Counted from the first letter of the stretch, positions 1 through 8,996 are shown. The stretch: DNA of 64,000 nt from Pseudoalteromonas luteoviolacea DSM 6061 (GCF_001625655.1 NZ_AUYB01000158.1:1-64000), one strand, 5' to 3'. The notes: generated by a model not told the origin, from the letters alone. A program made the numbers and translations.

Positions 1-232
1 ATGATTATTTTCATATAATTTTATAAAGAAATAACAACACTTAACCATCTCTAAAATCTTTAATTAATAAAAGATTATATCGACCAAGTTCAGAATTTAA
101 TAAATTATGTATGTTCGCAATTGATACTCACTATCCAATGAGTAGCACGGAAGAATGTTGCTTGTAAGCTATAAATAATACACAAAGAGTTGTGGCGAAT
201 TTATATATAAAAACTGCCACAATATGGTCCAA

Positions 233-1027
233 CTAACCCTCTAATTCAGCATCCACTCTTTTTTCGATTTTATGTTGATCTTCGGTTTGTCCATATTTCC
301 AGTAACTGCTAATGTACATGTCATGTTTTTCTAGCTGTTTTTCTCTTTTTAAAAAGCGACGAATATCACGCATCGTTTCAAATTCACATGCACACCAAAC
401 ATATGGTTTTTCAGGTAACCAATCAATCGACTTTATCGCGGCAAGCAATGAGCTGCTTTTGCCAGACGTAGTGTTAACCCGCCATATTATTTCCATATTG
501 TCAGGTTTTTTCAGTGGATGAATATCTTCTTCACTTGTGACTTCAATAATGGCGTATCCCTGCGCAGTGGGTGCCAACTGTTCTAAATTACAGCTTATCG
601 CTGGCAGTGCCGTCATGTCTCCTGCAAATATATACCAAGCGGCATTCGGATCAGCGAGTTTTGTCTCACCCGGGCCGCCAATGATAATTTCATCGCCAAG
701 GGCTGCTTTGCTTGCCCAATCAGAGGCTGGAGAAAGCCCTCCTTTAGAGGTATGAAGTGCAAAGTCTATGGTCAGTTCAGCTGACGATTTATCAAATGCT
801 CTAACCGTGTATGTACGCAGCATGATATTCTTTTTCGCGAGCTGCTCAAATGCTTCTTCTTCTCGTAGTGCTTTGCCTTGTTTAGTGAAAAGTAACTTTA
901 CATAACCACTTTCATAGCCTGAAGGAAAACGCTCTAAGTCTGCGCCACCAAGTACAACTCTTTTGAAGTTTGGCGTAAGGAGCTCTGTTCTTATTACCTG
1001 TGTCTTTCGATATTTACCAACTGCCAT
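233..1027 (-). CDS. siderophore-interacting protein (NADPH-dependent ferric-siderophore reductase)
   Basis: A 264-residue cytoplasmic protein of the SIP/ViuB family. Family members use FAD and NAD(P)H to reduce ferric siderophores and release iron inside the cell. The FAD-binding RxYTxR motif is visible as RTYTVR (residues 71-76), followed by the Gly-rich stretch DEIIIGGPG, a GDMTALPAI segment typical of the nucleotide-binding half, and the family C-terminal signature SSYWKYGQTEDQHK. Length is normal. No siderophore receptor or biosynthesis gene lies beside it, and I see no convincing Fur box upstream, so its substrate is unknown. The assignment is secure at family level. Confidence 0.9.
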   Translation of the reverse strand: MAVGKYRKTQVIRTELLTPNFKRVVLGGADLERFPSGYESGYVKLLFTKQGKALREEEAFEQLAKKNIMLRTYTVRAFDKSSAELTIDFALHTSKGGLSPASDWASKAALGDEIIIGGPGETKLADPNAAWYIFAGDMTALPAISCNLEQLAPTAQGYAIIEVTSEEDIHPLKKPDNMEIIWRVNTTSGKSSSLLAAIKSIDWLPEKPYVWCACEFETMRDIRRFLKREKQLEKHDMYISSYWKYGQTEDQHKIEKRVDAELEG

Positions 1028-1095
1028 ACATTAAACCTTTTTATTTTTACCTATGAGTAATACGTTTCACAGATAGAAATATTTAATAGCTGGCA

Positions 1096-1785
1096 CTAGC
1101 TACCTTCAGATTTTGCACTTTTCATAATCAATTTCATCCATTGCTCAATCATTTTCTTTCTATGTGACTCGCGTATGGCAAACATGTACTCTGATTCTTT
1201 GGGTACTGTAATTTCTGGCAGTATTGCTTTAACTATATCTAGGCCAGTATTTTCTCTGGCAGTATGTTTAGGAAAGCTCAGCCTAAACTTTATATACTTA
1301 TCCTCTGAGATGAATACATAAGCCTCTGAGTGATACTCAGCCTTGTTTTGCATTTGTATTGTAAACTGCGCCTTTTTCCCTACAAATTCTTTGCCTTTTG
1401 ACTCAAAAGCAACATTTTTAGTAGCCTCGGGCTTTACATTTTTGTATTTACCCATTTTACTTGACGATTCAATTTCAGCCATGACATGTTGGAGTTCTTC
1501 AGACACCACTTCTTGGGTATCATCCCAACTTACTCTCGCTATTGGGTAAATATAAACAGTGACATAATCTTCAGGGAAATTTTCATCTATGTACTTAAGA
1601 GACATACCATATTCTGGCTGATCAAATACTTTTCGGTCCTTGAGCATCAACTCACCAGCAAGCTGCGGTGCAACTAAGTCTTTTTCATAATTACTTGCAT
1701 TGTCAGGGCGGCTTTGCTGTTGAGTGGTTTGACACGCCGCTAAAAATAAAACTAAAGTCCCAATTAAAAAGTGATTTTTGAACAT
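1096..1785 (-). CDS. putative lipoprotein, unknown function
   Basis: The start is placed at the internal ATG at 1785, because AAGGG lies five bases upstream and the N-terminus then becomes a classic lipoprotein signal (MFKNHFLIGTLVLFLAAC, lipobox LAAC). The longer upstream reading adds only polar residues. The 229-residue product has no motif I recognise. The mature part is charged and soluble-looking, with alternating beta-like segments (VTVYIYPIARV, YHSEAYVFISEDKYIKF). It is probably an outer- or inner-membrane-anchored periplasmic protein. It stands alone on the minus strand upstream of the siderophore reductase, 68 bases away, and co-transcription is possible. Confidence 0.75.
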   Translation of the reverse strand: MFKNHFLIGTLVLFLAACQTTQQQSRPDNASNYEKDLVAPQLAGELMLKDRKVFDQPEYGMSLKYIDENFPEDYVTVYIYPIARVSWDDTQEVVSEELQHVMAEIESSSKMGKYKNVKPEATKNVAFESKGKEFVGKKAQFTIQMQNKAEYHSEAYVFISEDKYIKFRLSFPKHTARENTGLDIVKAILPEITVPKESEYMFAIRESHRKKMIEQWMKLIMKSAKSEGS

Positions 1786-1916
1786 ATTAACCCTTGAATA
1801 GCTATTTTTTTGAATAAGCAAGTAAATGTTTTAGAGATCATTATTAACATTGCAATATATAATAAACGAGCAAGATGATAAATCGGGGTGATAATTTTTT
1901 TAGATTATTTCAAAGT

Positions 1917-1942
1917 GGCGTCAAGGTTAAATCCTCAACGCC
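1917..1942 (-). terminator. possible hairpin after the Cys-rich peptide gene
   Basis: GGCGTCAAGG and CCTCAACGCC form a 10-bp stem (two G-U pairs on the minus-strand RNA) around TTAAAT, 15 bases past the stop of the peptide gene at 1957. No clean U-tract follows, so it may be an RNA-stabilising hairpin rather than an intrinsic terminator. Confidence 0.35.
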
Positions 1943-1956
1943 TATTTACTGACCGA

Positions 1957-2184
1957 TTAGTTACAAATATTCGGCGAAGTAGTTGGGCAAGCGCAGCCCG
2001 TTAAGTCAGGGCTTTGACTCATACACGTCCCGTCATTGTATGTATTTGGTGCACAATCTCCCTGTGACGCAGTACACCCGCCATACGAAACTTTACCAAC
2101 ACCACCAGCAATGATTGGTGTTTGCTGTTTTGCCACTGCATTTTCATTAGTTAATTTTTTTAGATGTTTTTTATTTAACTTCAT
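1957..2184 (-). CDS. RiPP-like precursor peptide, six cysteines
   Basis: A 75-residue peptide. The start is set at ATG 2184 because AAGGA sits nine bases upstream and the leader then begins MKLNKKHLKKL. The longer reading to 2262 adds an unrelated hydrophobic segment. The architecture is leader (Lys-rich amphipathic start, then TNENAVAKQQ), TPIIAGG ending at a double glycine (27-28), and a core of about 47 residues with Cys at 37, 44, 54, 64, 66 and 74 among many Ser/Thr/Gly. This resembles the short double-glycine leaders of 'MKLNKK' type lanthipeptide-like precursors. No LanB/LanC, radical-SAM or C39 transporter gene is present in the window. It could be an unmodified disulfide-rich secreted peptide. 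Confidence covers the gene; the RiPP role is inference. Confidence 0.7.
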   Translation of the reverse strand: MKLNKKHLKKLTNENAVAKQQTPIIAGGVGKVSYGGCTASQGDCAPNTYNDGTCMSQSPDLTGCACPTTSPNICN

Positions 2185-2323
2185 TATGATTTTCCTTATT
2201 AAGTGTAAGCTCACAGTAAAAATTAAAGAAAAATCAAACCTCAAACAAGCATTTTTGATCAAAAAATGTTCTTATCTACGGATGAAATGTGCAAAAACCA
2301 TCCGGTCAAAGCCATACTTTTAG

Positions 2324-2351
2324 TTGACACCTCCTTATATCAGACTACAAT
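2324..2351 (+). promoter_or_regulatory. sigma70-type promoter of the tetR-MFP-RND operon
   Basis: TTGACA at 2324-2329 is a perfect -35 box. TACAAT at 2346-2351 is a five-of-six -10 box with 16-bp spacing. The expected transcription start falls inside the palindrome at 2357-2377. Confidence 0.75.
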
Positions 2352-2356
2352 AACCA

Positions 2357-2377
2357 CATTCGAATGATGTTCGAATG
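2357..2377. promoter_or_regulatory. palindromic operator, probably for the adjacent TetR regulator
   Basis: Perfect inverted repeat: CATTCGAA (2357-2364), five-base spacer, TTCGAATG (2370-2377). It starts six bases after the -10 box, where a bound repressor would block transcription initiation. Position, size and symmetry fit autoregulation by the TetR-family protein encoded at 2410. This is inferred from context. Confidence 0.7.
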
Positions 2378-2409
2378 GAGTTCATGAAGTTACGAATATG
2401 GAATAAAAC

Positions 2410-3135
2410 ATGGCACCAGCACCAAAATACGATCAGCAAACTCAGCAAAAAATGATCTTACAAGCCGCAGAGCAATGTATTAATGAGTCATCAGTTACAG
2501 ATTTTACGATGGCCAAAATCGCCCGTGTGGCAGGTCTTTCGATGGGTTCAGTTTACAAGTTTGTTCAAAGCAAAGAAGACATAGTACTTGCTCTGGCTTA
2601 TCAATCATTTGTCCACGTGTCTAAAATCTTTGACCAAGTATTAGCCCTTCCGATTAGTACACCTGAGAAAATTTTAGCTATCAGCCTTATTGCTCCACAA
2701 AAACTGCAATGTTTTGAATTTGATTATGAATTACAAACCTATGCCACTAATGAGGCCGTAATACGAAAAGGTTCGAATTATTGGACTGGTAAAATCATTG
2801 AAGCCAGTAGTCGCTGTGAAAGTTCATTCAAGCTAGCACTCACTGATGGCATTACTTCTGGTGAGCTCAAAGATGTACCAAATCTTGGAGAAGTCATTGA
2901 AGAAATTATTATTAGCGGCTGGGCCATGACAGTGGGCTATGAGCAAGTTCAACGCGTCCAGCAAACCAAGCAGATCATAGAGGGCACAGATTCTCTTCAA
3001 CAACCTCTGGAACTTGGACATCCCATCATCCGCAGCTCAGTGCGTTTATTAAATAGTTATCCGTGGCAAAAACCACTGACAAATGAATCGCTTATCAACA
3101 TTGAGCAACAACTTACTGCGCTTAACTTGCGCTAA
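2410..3135 (+). CDS. TetR/AcrR-family transcriptional regulator
   Basis: A 241-residue repressor-type protein. The N-terminal helix-turn-helix is clear around residues 35-62 (FTMAKIARVAGLSMGSVYKF followed by VQSKEDIVLAL), the usual TetR pattern. The C-terminal ligand domain is divergent, as is normal. It is the first gene of an operon with a membrane-fusion protein (18 bases downstream) and an RND pump, so it most likely represses its own efflux operon by binding the palindrome at 2357-2377 and releases it when an unknown drug or metabolite binds. Confidence 0.9.
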   Translation: MAPAPKYDQQTQQKMILQAAEQCINESSVTDFTMAKIARVAGLSMGSVYKFVQSKEDIVLALAYQSFVHVSKIFDQVLALPISTPEKILAISLIAPQKLQCFEFDYELQTYATNEAVIRKGSNYWTGKIIEASSRCESSFKLALTDGITSGELKDVPNLGEVIEEIIISGWAMTVGYEQVQRVQQTKQIIEGTDSLQQPLELGHPIIRSSVRLLNSYPWQKPLTNESLINIEQQLTALNLR

Positions 3136-3153
3136 ACATACTTTGGAGGCCTT

Positions 3154-4239
3154 ATGAACATTAAACGGTGGTTAAGTGCCATTTTTATCGTCCTAGTCGT
3201 TATCGCTGGTCTAGGGTTTATAAAATTCAAACAAGTGCAAGCAGCCATTGCATTTGGTGAGTCTTTCCCTGAGCCATCAGCTTCGGTCAAAAGTACCTAT
3301 GCAGAACCAGCTCAGCACACTAACTATGTGAAAGTCGTCGGGCAATTACACGCAAGAAAAACAATCACAGTTAGCAATGAGTACTCGGGCTTAGTTACTT
3401 TTGTCGGCTTTAACCCAGGTGACATCGTGCAAGCTGAGCAAGTATTGCTTAAGTTAGACACAAGTATTGACGAGGCCAATTTACGAGCGGCAAAAGCACG
3501 CGTAAAACTTGCTAAATCAACTTATGCACGTGTTGTAAAACTGCTTGCGCAAAAGCGTATTAGTCCTGATGAAGTGGACAAAGCTGAAGCTGACGTTTCT
3601 GTCGGAGAAGCCGACGTACAAAACTTAGAAGCTTTAATTGCTAAGAAAACGATTCGTGCGCCTTTTGCAGGACAAACTGGTTTAGACCAATATCAAACAG
3701 GTCAGTTTATCGATGTAAACACCGCGATTACATCTCTAGTTGGCTTGGACGATGCAATCTGGGTAGATTTTCAAGTTCCACAAACACTAACGCAACCAAC
3801 AATTGGTAGCGCAGTTAATGTTTCTTTTATCGAGGCAGAGCAAAGTAGCACACTCACTGCTACCGTCATTGCGAAAAATCCGAGTTTAGATATTAACTCT
3901 CGTCAGCAGAGCTACCGAGCTTTACTTACCAATCCAAACAATAAATACAGCCACAACCAAATGGCAACGGTGTTAGTTCCTACCGCGCACTTACAAGCAG
4001 TGATGGTGCCAACCAATGCCATTACACGTAGTCACTTTGGCGAGTTTGTGTATGTTTTAGAGAAAGACGAGCAGCAAAATTGGCGTGCCAAACCTGTCAA
4101 GGTGACGTTAGGTGACAAAGTTCAAGATCGCCAAATTGTTTTATCGGGCCTAAATGGCGGCGAATTTATTGCAAGTGAGGGGGCGTTTAAACTCAAAGAA
4201 AACCTACTGGTATACTATAGAGCAAAGCGCAGCGAGTGA
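3154..4239 (+). CDS. RND efflux periplasmic adaptor (HlyD/MFP family)
   Basis: A 361-residue membrane-fusion protein that would bridge the inner-membrane RND pump to an outer-membrane channel. An N-terminal membrane anchor (residues 5-24) is followed by a barrel-sandwich/lipoyl half (VSNEYSGLVTFVGFNPGDIV), an alpha-hairpin with heptad-like Ala/Leu/Lys pattern (about 110-165), the second lipoyl half (TIRAPFAGQTG) and beta-barrel domains. GGAGG lies eight bases before the ATG. It is followed 21 bases later by the pump gene. No outer-membrane factor is encoded here, so a TolC-type channel elsewhere is presumably used. Confidence 0.92.
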   Translation: MNIKRWLSAIFIVLVVIAGLGFIKFKQVQAAIAFGESFPEPSASVKSTYAEPAQHTNYVKVVGQLHARKTITVSNEYSGLVTFVGFNPGDIVQAEQVLLKLDTSIDEANLRAAKARVKLAKSTYARVVKLLAQKRISPDEVDKAEADVSVGEADVQNLEALIAKKTIRAPFAGQTGLDQYQTGQFIDVNTAITSLVGLDDAIWVDFQVPQTLTQPTIGSAVNVSFIEAEQSSTLTATVIAKNPSLDINSRQQSYRALLTNPNNKYSHNQMATVLVPTAHLQAVMVPTNAITRSHFGEFVYVLEKDEQQNWRAKPVKVTLGDKVQDRQIVLSGLNGGEFIASEGAFKLKENLLVYYRAKRSE

Positions 4240-4260
4240 AGATCAGAATGGAGCCCAGTA

Positions 4261-7200
4261 ATGAGTGCTTTACATGAAAACAAACCATCAATGATGGATA
4301 TTTTCGTTAATCGGCCAGTGCTCGCAATTGTACTCTCGTTGTTGATTATTTTAGCCGGCCTTAACGCAGCTAAACAGATCTCGGTCCAGCAGTATCCGAA
4401 AATCGAAAGTGCATCATTGGTTATTAACACAGTTTACACCGGCGCGGCTGCAGATGTCGTAAAAGGTTATGTAACCGAGCCTATTGAACGCGTTGCGTCA
4501 ACAGTGCCTGGCGTAGACTATGTAGATTCAGTCACCACATCAGGACTCAGCAAAGTCACAGCTTGGCTTGATCTAAACCATAATACGACAGACGCATTAG
4601 CAGAGCTTACGACTCGGCTAAACCAGATTAAATTTGAGCTACCAACAGGCGCTGAAGACCCAGCCATTGAGATTGTCCGTGCTGATAGCCCCTATGCAGT
4701 ATTTTATCTCGATGTTGAATCCACTGAGTTACCACGAAATGAAGTCAGTGACTACCTAGTGAGAAATGTGATTCCTTCAATGTCAGATATCCCTGGAGTG
4801 CAAAAAGTTACGCTTGAAGGAGGCAGAAACCCTGCAATGCGAGTTTGGCTCGATAGCGATAAACTGGCCATTTACAATTTAAGCGCTAGCGATGTATTTA
4901 GCGCTTTGCAATCTAACAACACCATTGCCACGATTGGATATAGTGAAAATGACCGCCAGCGCATCGATGTAATGGCAAATACCAGCCTTAAAAGCGTCGC
5001 TGATTTTGAAAATTTGGTTGTCAAAGAAGTAGATGGTACCCAACTAAAACTCGGCGCTATTGCCAACGTTGAAATTGGCGAAGCTGAAGGCATGGTTACT
5101 GCGAGGCTTGATTATCACGACACGGTCTTTTTAGCCGTGTGGGCGCTACCTGGCGCAAACGAGATTAATATTGGTGATGCGCTTTACACCAAGCTGGATG
5201 AAATCAATCAAATATTGCCAAATGGTATGAAAATCTCTATCGGTTATGACGGTACTTTGTACATGCGTGACTCAATCAAAGAGATCTTTACTACCCTAGG
5301 TGAAACGGTACTCCTTGTGGGCATTGTTGTTGTTGCCATGATGGGATCTTTTAGAACAGCGATGGTACCGCTCATTACCATTCCAATTTCTATCCTTGGC
5401 GCAATCGCAGTAATTTACGCTATGGGTTTCTCTTTGAACTTACTTACTATTCTCGCCATAGTGTTATCCGTTGGGCTCGTTGTGGACGACGCCATTGTTG
5501 TCGTAGAAAATGTCGCACGGCACATGCGTGAGGGCAAACCGAGATTACAAGCAGCACTCATTAGTTCTAGGCAACTTTTGGTTCCTGTTATTGCCATGAC
5601 TTTAACACTGGCAGCAGTATATGCGCCTATTGGCTTCTTAACTGGGCTTACAGGGTTCTTATTCCGTGAGTTTGCATTCACTTTAGCAATAGCGGTTCTT
5701 ATTTCTGGCTTAGTTGCGATCACACTCTCTCCCATTATGAGTGCGTATGTAAACCCAGAAGGAGGTAAAGAAGGCAAACTGACTCGCACGGTCAATAGCT
5801 ACTTTGACAGGTTGCAGGCATTTTACTTTAAAACACTTGACTCACTTTTCAAGCTACGCCCTCAAATACTCTTTGTCGCCATTGCGTTTTCGCTGCTATC
5901 TGTTCCGTTTTATTTATTGTCACAAAAGGAACTCGCACCGATTGAAGATCAAAGTAGTATTCAGGTAGTAATTGAAGCACCACCTGAATCTTCACAAGCT
6001 TATACATCATTAAAAATGAATGACACTGCGCGCGTTATGAATGCCACTGAAGGTGGCCAATTTACTTGGCAGATTGTCACCGCTGCGGCTGGATTTGGCG
6101 GCGTAGAGCTAGCGCCATTTGAGGAGCGAGAAAACTCAGTACATGACCTGCTATTTGATTTATATGCACGACTTGGCAGCGTTACAGGTTTGAGTTTATT
6201 TCCTATTTTACCGGCTTCGCTTCCAACTGCTGGCCAATTTGATGTTGAAGTGGTGTTGCGATCTAGCGACGATCCAAAGACTATGAAACTGTATGCCGAT
6301 CAGATCATAGCCAAGGCCAATCAAAGCGGTAACTTCCTGTTTGTAAATACAGATTTAAAAATAGATCTGCCACAAGCAGAGCTTAAGATAGACCGAGCTT
6401 TGGTCGCAGATTTAGGGTTGAGCCTTTCACAAGTAAATGAGCAACTCAGTGTTCTGATGTCAAATAACTTTGTGAATTACTTTAACAAAGATGGCAAGGC
6501 GTATCGCGTTATCCCAATTGTGGGAGACGAAGAGCGCTACAACCCAGAAGAAGTTTTGAATATGCAAATCAGAACTGATCAAGGTGACCTTGTCCCTATC
6601 TCTGCCTTTGCAACTCTAGAAACATTTACTAGCCCAAGGGTGCTTGGTTCTTTTAATCAGCAAAACTCATTTCGAATTTTAGCTGGTGTACTACCACATA
6701 TTACCAAAGAACAAGGCCTGAGCAATATCGAGCAAATTGCTGCTGAAATTTTGCCAACCCATTACTCTGTCGATTATGCGGGTGAATCTAGGCAGTTACG
6801 TAAAGAAGGTAACACCATGGTAGGAGTACTATTAGTTGCCATGATCGTCGTGTATTTCTTGCTAGCGATACAATTTAATAGCTTTAGAGATCCGTTAGTT
6901 GTTCTACTTGGCTGTGCTCCTCTTGCATTGGCAGGCGCATTAATGCTGCCGTTTTTGTCGCTCACCACTGTCAATATTTATAGCCAAATAGGCTTAATCA
7001 CTTTGATCGGTTTAATCGCCAAAAATGGTATCTTAATTGTGGAGTTTGCCAATCATCTACAACTCGAAGGTAAAAACAAATTCGATGCAGTCAAAGGTGC
7101 CGCTGCCACTCGGTTACGCCCTATATTGATGACAACAGGTGCCACAGTACTTGGTCATTTCCCGCTAGTTTTAGTTACTGGCGCAGGTGCAGAGGCGAGA

Positions 7201-7359
7201 AATAGCATTGGTATTATTTTAGTGGCAGGTATGCTAATTGGTACATTTTTCACTTTAATTGTGTTGCCATTACTCTATGAAAAACTAGCCAAAGATCACC
7301 GTGGTGAGATGGAGTCTGAACAGGCACTAACCGATACGCAATTCGCAAGTCAAATATAA
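4261..7359 (+). CDS. RND multidrug efflux permease (HAE1 family)
   Basis: A 1032-residue proton-driven inner-membrane transporter of full AcrB/MexB-like length. TM1 follows the typical FVNRPVLAIVLSLL opening. The proton-relay Asp pair appears in TM4 (LSVGLVVDDAIVVVEN). The second half repeats the fold with AIQFNSFRDPLVV and GLIAKNGILIVEFAN. Large periplasmic loops lie between TM1-2 and TM7-8. It forms an operon with the adaptor and the TetR regulator. The substrate cannot be read from sequence; the TetR linkage suggests inducible drug or metabolite export. Confidence 0.95.
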   Translation: MSALHENKPSMMDIFVNRPVLAIVLSLLIILAGLNAAKQISVQQYPKIESASLVINTVYTGAAADVVKGYVTEPIERVASTVPGVDYVDSVTTSGLSKVTAWLDLNHNTTDALAELTTRLNQIKFELPTGAEDPAIEIVRADSPYAVFYLDVESTELPRNEVSDYLVRNVIPSMSDIPGVQKVTLEGGRNPAMRVWLDSDKLAIYNLSASDVFSALQSNNTIATIGYSENDRQRIDVMANTSLKSVADFENLVVKEVDGTQLKLGAIANVEIGEAEGMVTARLDYHDTVFLAVWALPGANEINIGDALYTKLDEINQILPNGMKISIGYDGTLYMRDSIKEIFTTLGETVLLVGIVVVAMMGSFRTAMVPLITIPISILGAIAVIYAMGFSLNLLTILAIVLSVGLVVDDAIVVVENVARHMREGKPRLQAALISSRQLLVPVIAMTLTLAAVYAPIGFLTGLTGFLFREFAFTLAIAVLISGLVAITLSPIMSAYVNPEGGKEGKLTRTVNSYFDRLQAFYFKTLDSLFKLRPQILFVAIAFSLLSVPFYLLSQKELAPIEDQSSIQVVIEAPPESSQAYTSLKMNDTARVMNATEGGQFTWQIVTAAAGFGGVELAPFEERENSVHDLLFDLYARLGSVTGLSLFPILPASLPTAGQFDVEVVLRSSDDPKTMKLYADQIIAKANQSGNFLFVNTDLKIDLPQAELKIDRALVADLGLSLSQVNEQLSVLMSNNFVNYFNKDGKAYRVIPIVGDEERYNPEEVLNMQIRTDQGDLVPISAFATLETFTSPRVLGSFNQQNSFRILAGVLPHITKEQGLSNIEQIAAEILPTHYSVDYAGESRQLRKEGNTMVGVLLVAMIVVYFLLAIQFNSFRDPLVVLLGCAPLALAGALMLPFLSLTTVNIYSQIGLITLIGLIAKNGILIVEFANHLQLEGKNKFDAVKGAAATRLRPILMTTGATVLGHFPLVLVTGAGAEARNSIGIILVAGMLIGTFFTLIVLPLLYEKLAKDHRGEMESEQALTDTQFASQI

Positions 7360-7365
7360 CCCTCC

Positions 7366-7403
7366 AAGTACTGTTGAGTGGCGAAAGCTATTCAGCAGTA
7401 CTT
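7366..7403 (+). terminator. hairpin after the RND operon
   Basis: AAGTACTGTTGA (7366-7377) pairs with TTCAGCAGTACTT (7391-7403) almost throughout, right after the RND stop codon. There is no good T-tract, so it could be a rho-assisted or RNA-end hairpin. Confidence 0.4.
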
Positions 7404-7543
7404 AAACTCTATTATTTACATATAAAATTCAAAGACTTCTAATGTATAGCGGGTAACATTAAATAACAAATATTTAGTTGTACCTAACTCACCACCTCGT
7501 AAAATACATTGTAATGACATTACGAGTGAAAGGAGAACTCAAC

Positions 7544-8236
7544 TTGAATATCAAGATATTAGGAATTATTGTACTTGCAGCTACGTTAATTGCATGCGGC
7601 TCCGATTCATATGACCCTGACGTGCCTGAGCCACCTACTGAGACAACCACCATCGTCGCAAATGGATTTGATATTCAGGTATATCAGCGTACAAGGACTT
7701 CCGGGATTAACGATGACAAAGTTACACGCGGCTCAGTGTATACGGGCAGTAATAGTGTGGCTTTTGACGATGTGATAATAGGGTTAGATACCCAGACAGA
7801 GTATGTAAAAGCCATTGCAAAGCAAAAGCTCTTTGGGCCATTTTCTTTGATCAACAAAGCATATGCGCTATCTCCTGTACCACCTAAAGTTGAACAAAAA
7901 ATTAGCTCCATATCAATTACATCAGCCTATGATTTCAGTGATGAACACCCTTCTGGTAGCAGTTTAAATGATTTATTTTTGGTAACGGAAGCCAGTGCAG
8001 GCAATCAATTTTATAAATTTGAAGAGGGGAAACGTGCTTATTTTACGGTCACCGAATATTTAGAGAATAACACGCATAATAAGCATGCACACGCTGGGTT
8101 TATTATAAACTTAATACTCAATACCGCCCCAGAGCTAGACAGCAGCATCACTTTTTATATCGAAATTGAGCTGGACAATGGTAAGGTCTTTTCTCTCGAA
8201 ACCGCTGAAATCACATATCAAGCAGCCAATAGCTAA
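7544..8236 (+). CDS. putative lipoprotein with TTG start, unknown function
   Basis: A 230-residue exported protein. The start is assigned to TTG at 7544 because AGGAG lies eight bases upstream (7531-7535) and the protein then opens with a perfect lipoprotein signal (NIKILGIIVLAATLIAC). The in-frame ATG codons upstream would bury that signal behind 13 to 22 extra residues. After the lipobox comes an acidic, Pro-rich linker (SDSYDPDVPEPPTE), then a beta-rich domain of no family I know. It has its own gene position after the efflux operon and ends at a hairpin shared with the convergent gene. Confidence 0.75.
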   Translation: MNIKILGIIVLAATLIACGSDSYDPDVPEPPTETTTIVANGFDIQVYQRTRTSGINDDKVTRGSVYTGSNSVAFDDVIIGLDTQTEYVKAIAKQKLFGPFSLINKAYALSPVPPKVEQKISSISITSAYDFSDEHPSGSSLNDLFLVTEASAGNQFYKFEEGKRAYFTVTEYLENNTHNKHAHAGFIINLILNTAPELDSSITFYIEIELDNGKVFSLETAEITYQAANS

Positions 8237-8243
8237 CGCAAAA

Positions 8244-8276
8244 AATCAGGCAGCGGCATTCAGCCAATGCCTGATT
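8244..8276. terminator. bidirectional terminator
   Basis: AATCAGGCA (8244-8252) pairs with TGCCTGATT (8268-8276). On the minus strand it runs into TTTTTT, a good intrinsic terminator for the gene at 8297. It also lies just after the convergent lipoprotein gene. Confidence 0.7.
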
Positions 8277-8296
8277 GAAAGCATTTAAGCTAAAGG

Positions 8297-8776
8297 TTAA
8301 GGCTGAAATCCACAGCGGAATACACGCGTAACACGCTGCTCAGTGCGACAGTTTGTTTCGACTGTGCGAGTGCGATTTTCTGTGTAAGTTTGCTCAGATG
8401 TTTTTGAAAGTACACCTGAGTACGTAGCATGCCCAATCCAACGGGTGCCATTATGGTCTGTGTACCAATAAACTTCTGATTCAGATGCAAATTTAGACGC
8501 CGGACAAGATTCAACTCCACGAGACGCACTTGTGCGATATTTAATATGAGGAAGTGGGAAGTCTGGTTTATTGAATAAGAAGCCAAGAGTTAAGTGGCCT
8601 GAATAATCACAGTTTTTTAAAGTTACTGTGTAGTTTTCAGTATGTGTATCACATACACGTACGTTTCTTACGATTTCTTCCCAGTAACCTTGACCACCTG
8701 GGCAATTGGGTCTCGCTTCAGCAGTCGCAGTTGATAAAGCAACAATAGCAGTAGTTATTGCTAGTAAGGTTTTCAT
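8297..8776 (-). CDS. secreted Cys-containing protein, copy 2 of a tandem pair
   Basis: A 159-residue exported protein with a Sec signal peptide (MKTLLAITTAIVALSTATAEA, cleavage near residue 21). The mature part has a conserved start (RPNCPGGQGYWEE) and many Cys (for example VRVCDT, KNCDYSG, ESCPAS, ETNCRTEQ, FRCGF), suggesting disulfide bonds in the periplasm or outside the cell. It is a close paralogue of the protein at 9019-9498: same length and same Cys pattern, with differences concentrated in the middle. I do not recognise the family. The RBS region (TAAGGAATATC before ATG) is the same as in the sister gene. Confidence 0.8.
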   Translation of the reverse strand: MKTLLAITTAIVALSTATAEARPNCPGGQGYWEEIVRNVRVCDTHTENYTVTLKNCDYSGHLTLGFLFNKPDFPLPHIKYRTSASRGVESCPASKFASESEVYWYTDHNGTRWIGHATYSGVLSKTSEQTYTENRTRTVETNCRTEQRVTRVFRCGFQP

Positions 8777-8816
8777 GATATTCCTTATTACGAATTATTT
8801 TTATAGTTCAGGATAT

Positions 8817-8885
8817 TTAAATCTGAAATTGGGCTTTGAGTAATATGGGCTTTATGTCTTTGAGCTTATGTGTATTCATCGAAAT
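8817..8885 (-). pseudogene. remnant of the 3' end of the 281-residue gene
   Basis: The reverse strand reads ISMNTHKLKDIKPILLKAQF then a short tail and a stop. This aligns with the C-terminus of the protein at 9530-10375 (ISMNTDKLEEIKSVLTEAQL). DNA similarity also continues from the start of the 159-residue gene through this fragment. It is therefore the leftover of a tandem duplication that copied the 159-residue gene together with the end of its upstream neighbour. There is no start codon or RBS and no reason to think it is translated. Confidence 0.75.
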
Positions 8886-8967
8886 TGAATTAAGCAGATT
8901 CAAAGCCTTTTCTATCGAAGCTGCCTAAATTGCCCATCGAGTCGCCCAATAATCAAACCCATAAAAT

Positions 8968-8996
8968 CAGGCTTTGGCGATAAAAGCCAAAGCCTG
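8968..8996 (-). terminator. intrinsic terminator of the copy-1 secreted protein gene
   Basis: Perfect 11-bp stem CAGGCTTTGGC (8968-8978) / GCCAAAGCCTG (8986-8996) with a seven-base loop, followed on the minus strand by ATTTTAT. It lies 22 bases past the stop of the gene at 9019. Confidence 0.75.

Noticed and set aside
312-755. Plus-strand open frames inside the siderophore reductase gene
   Set aside because: They are antisense shadows of a well-supported gene with clear FAD motifs. The same applies to the many small frames opposite the TonB receptors, RND pump and proteases.
8290-8586. 98-residue frame overlapping the 159-residue secreted protein
   Set aside because: It is in another frame of the same strand, has no RBS, and its paralogous region at 9019 does not keep it open.
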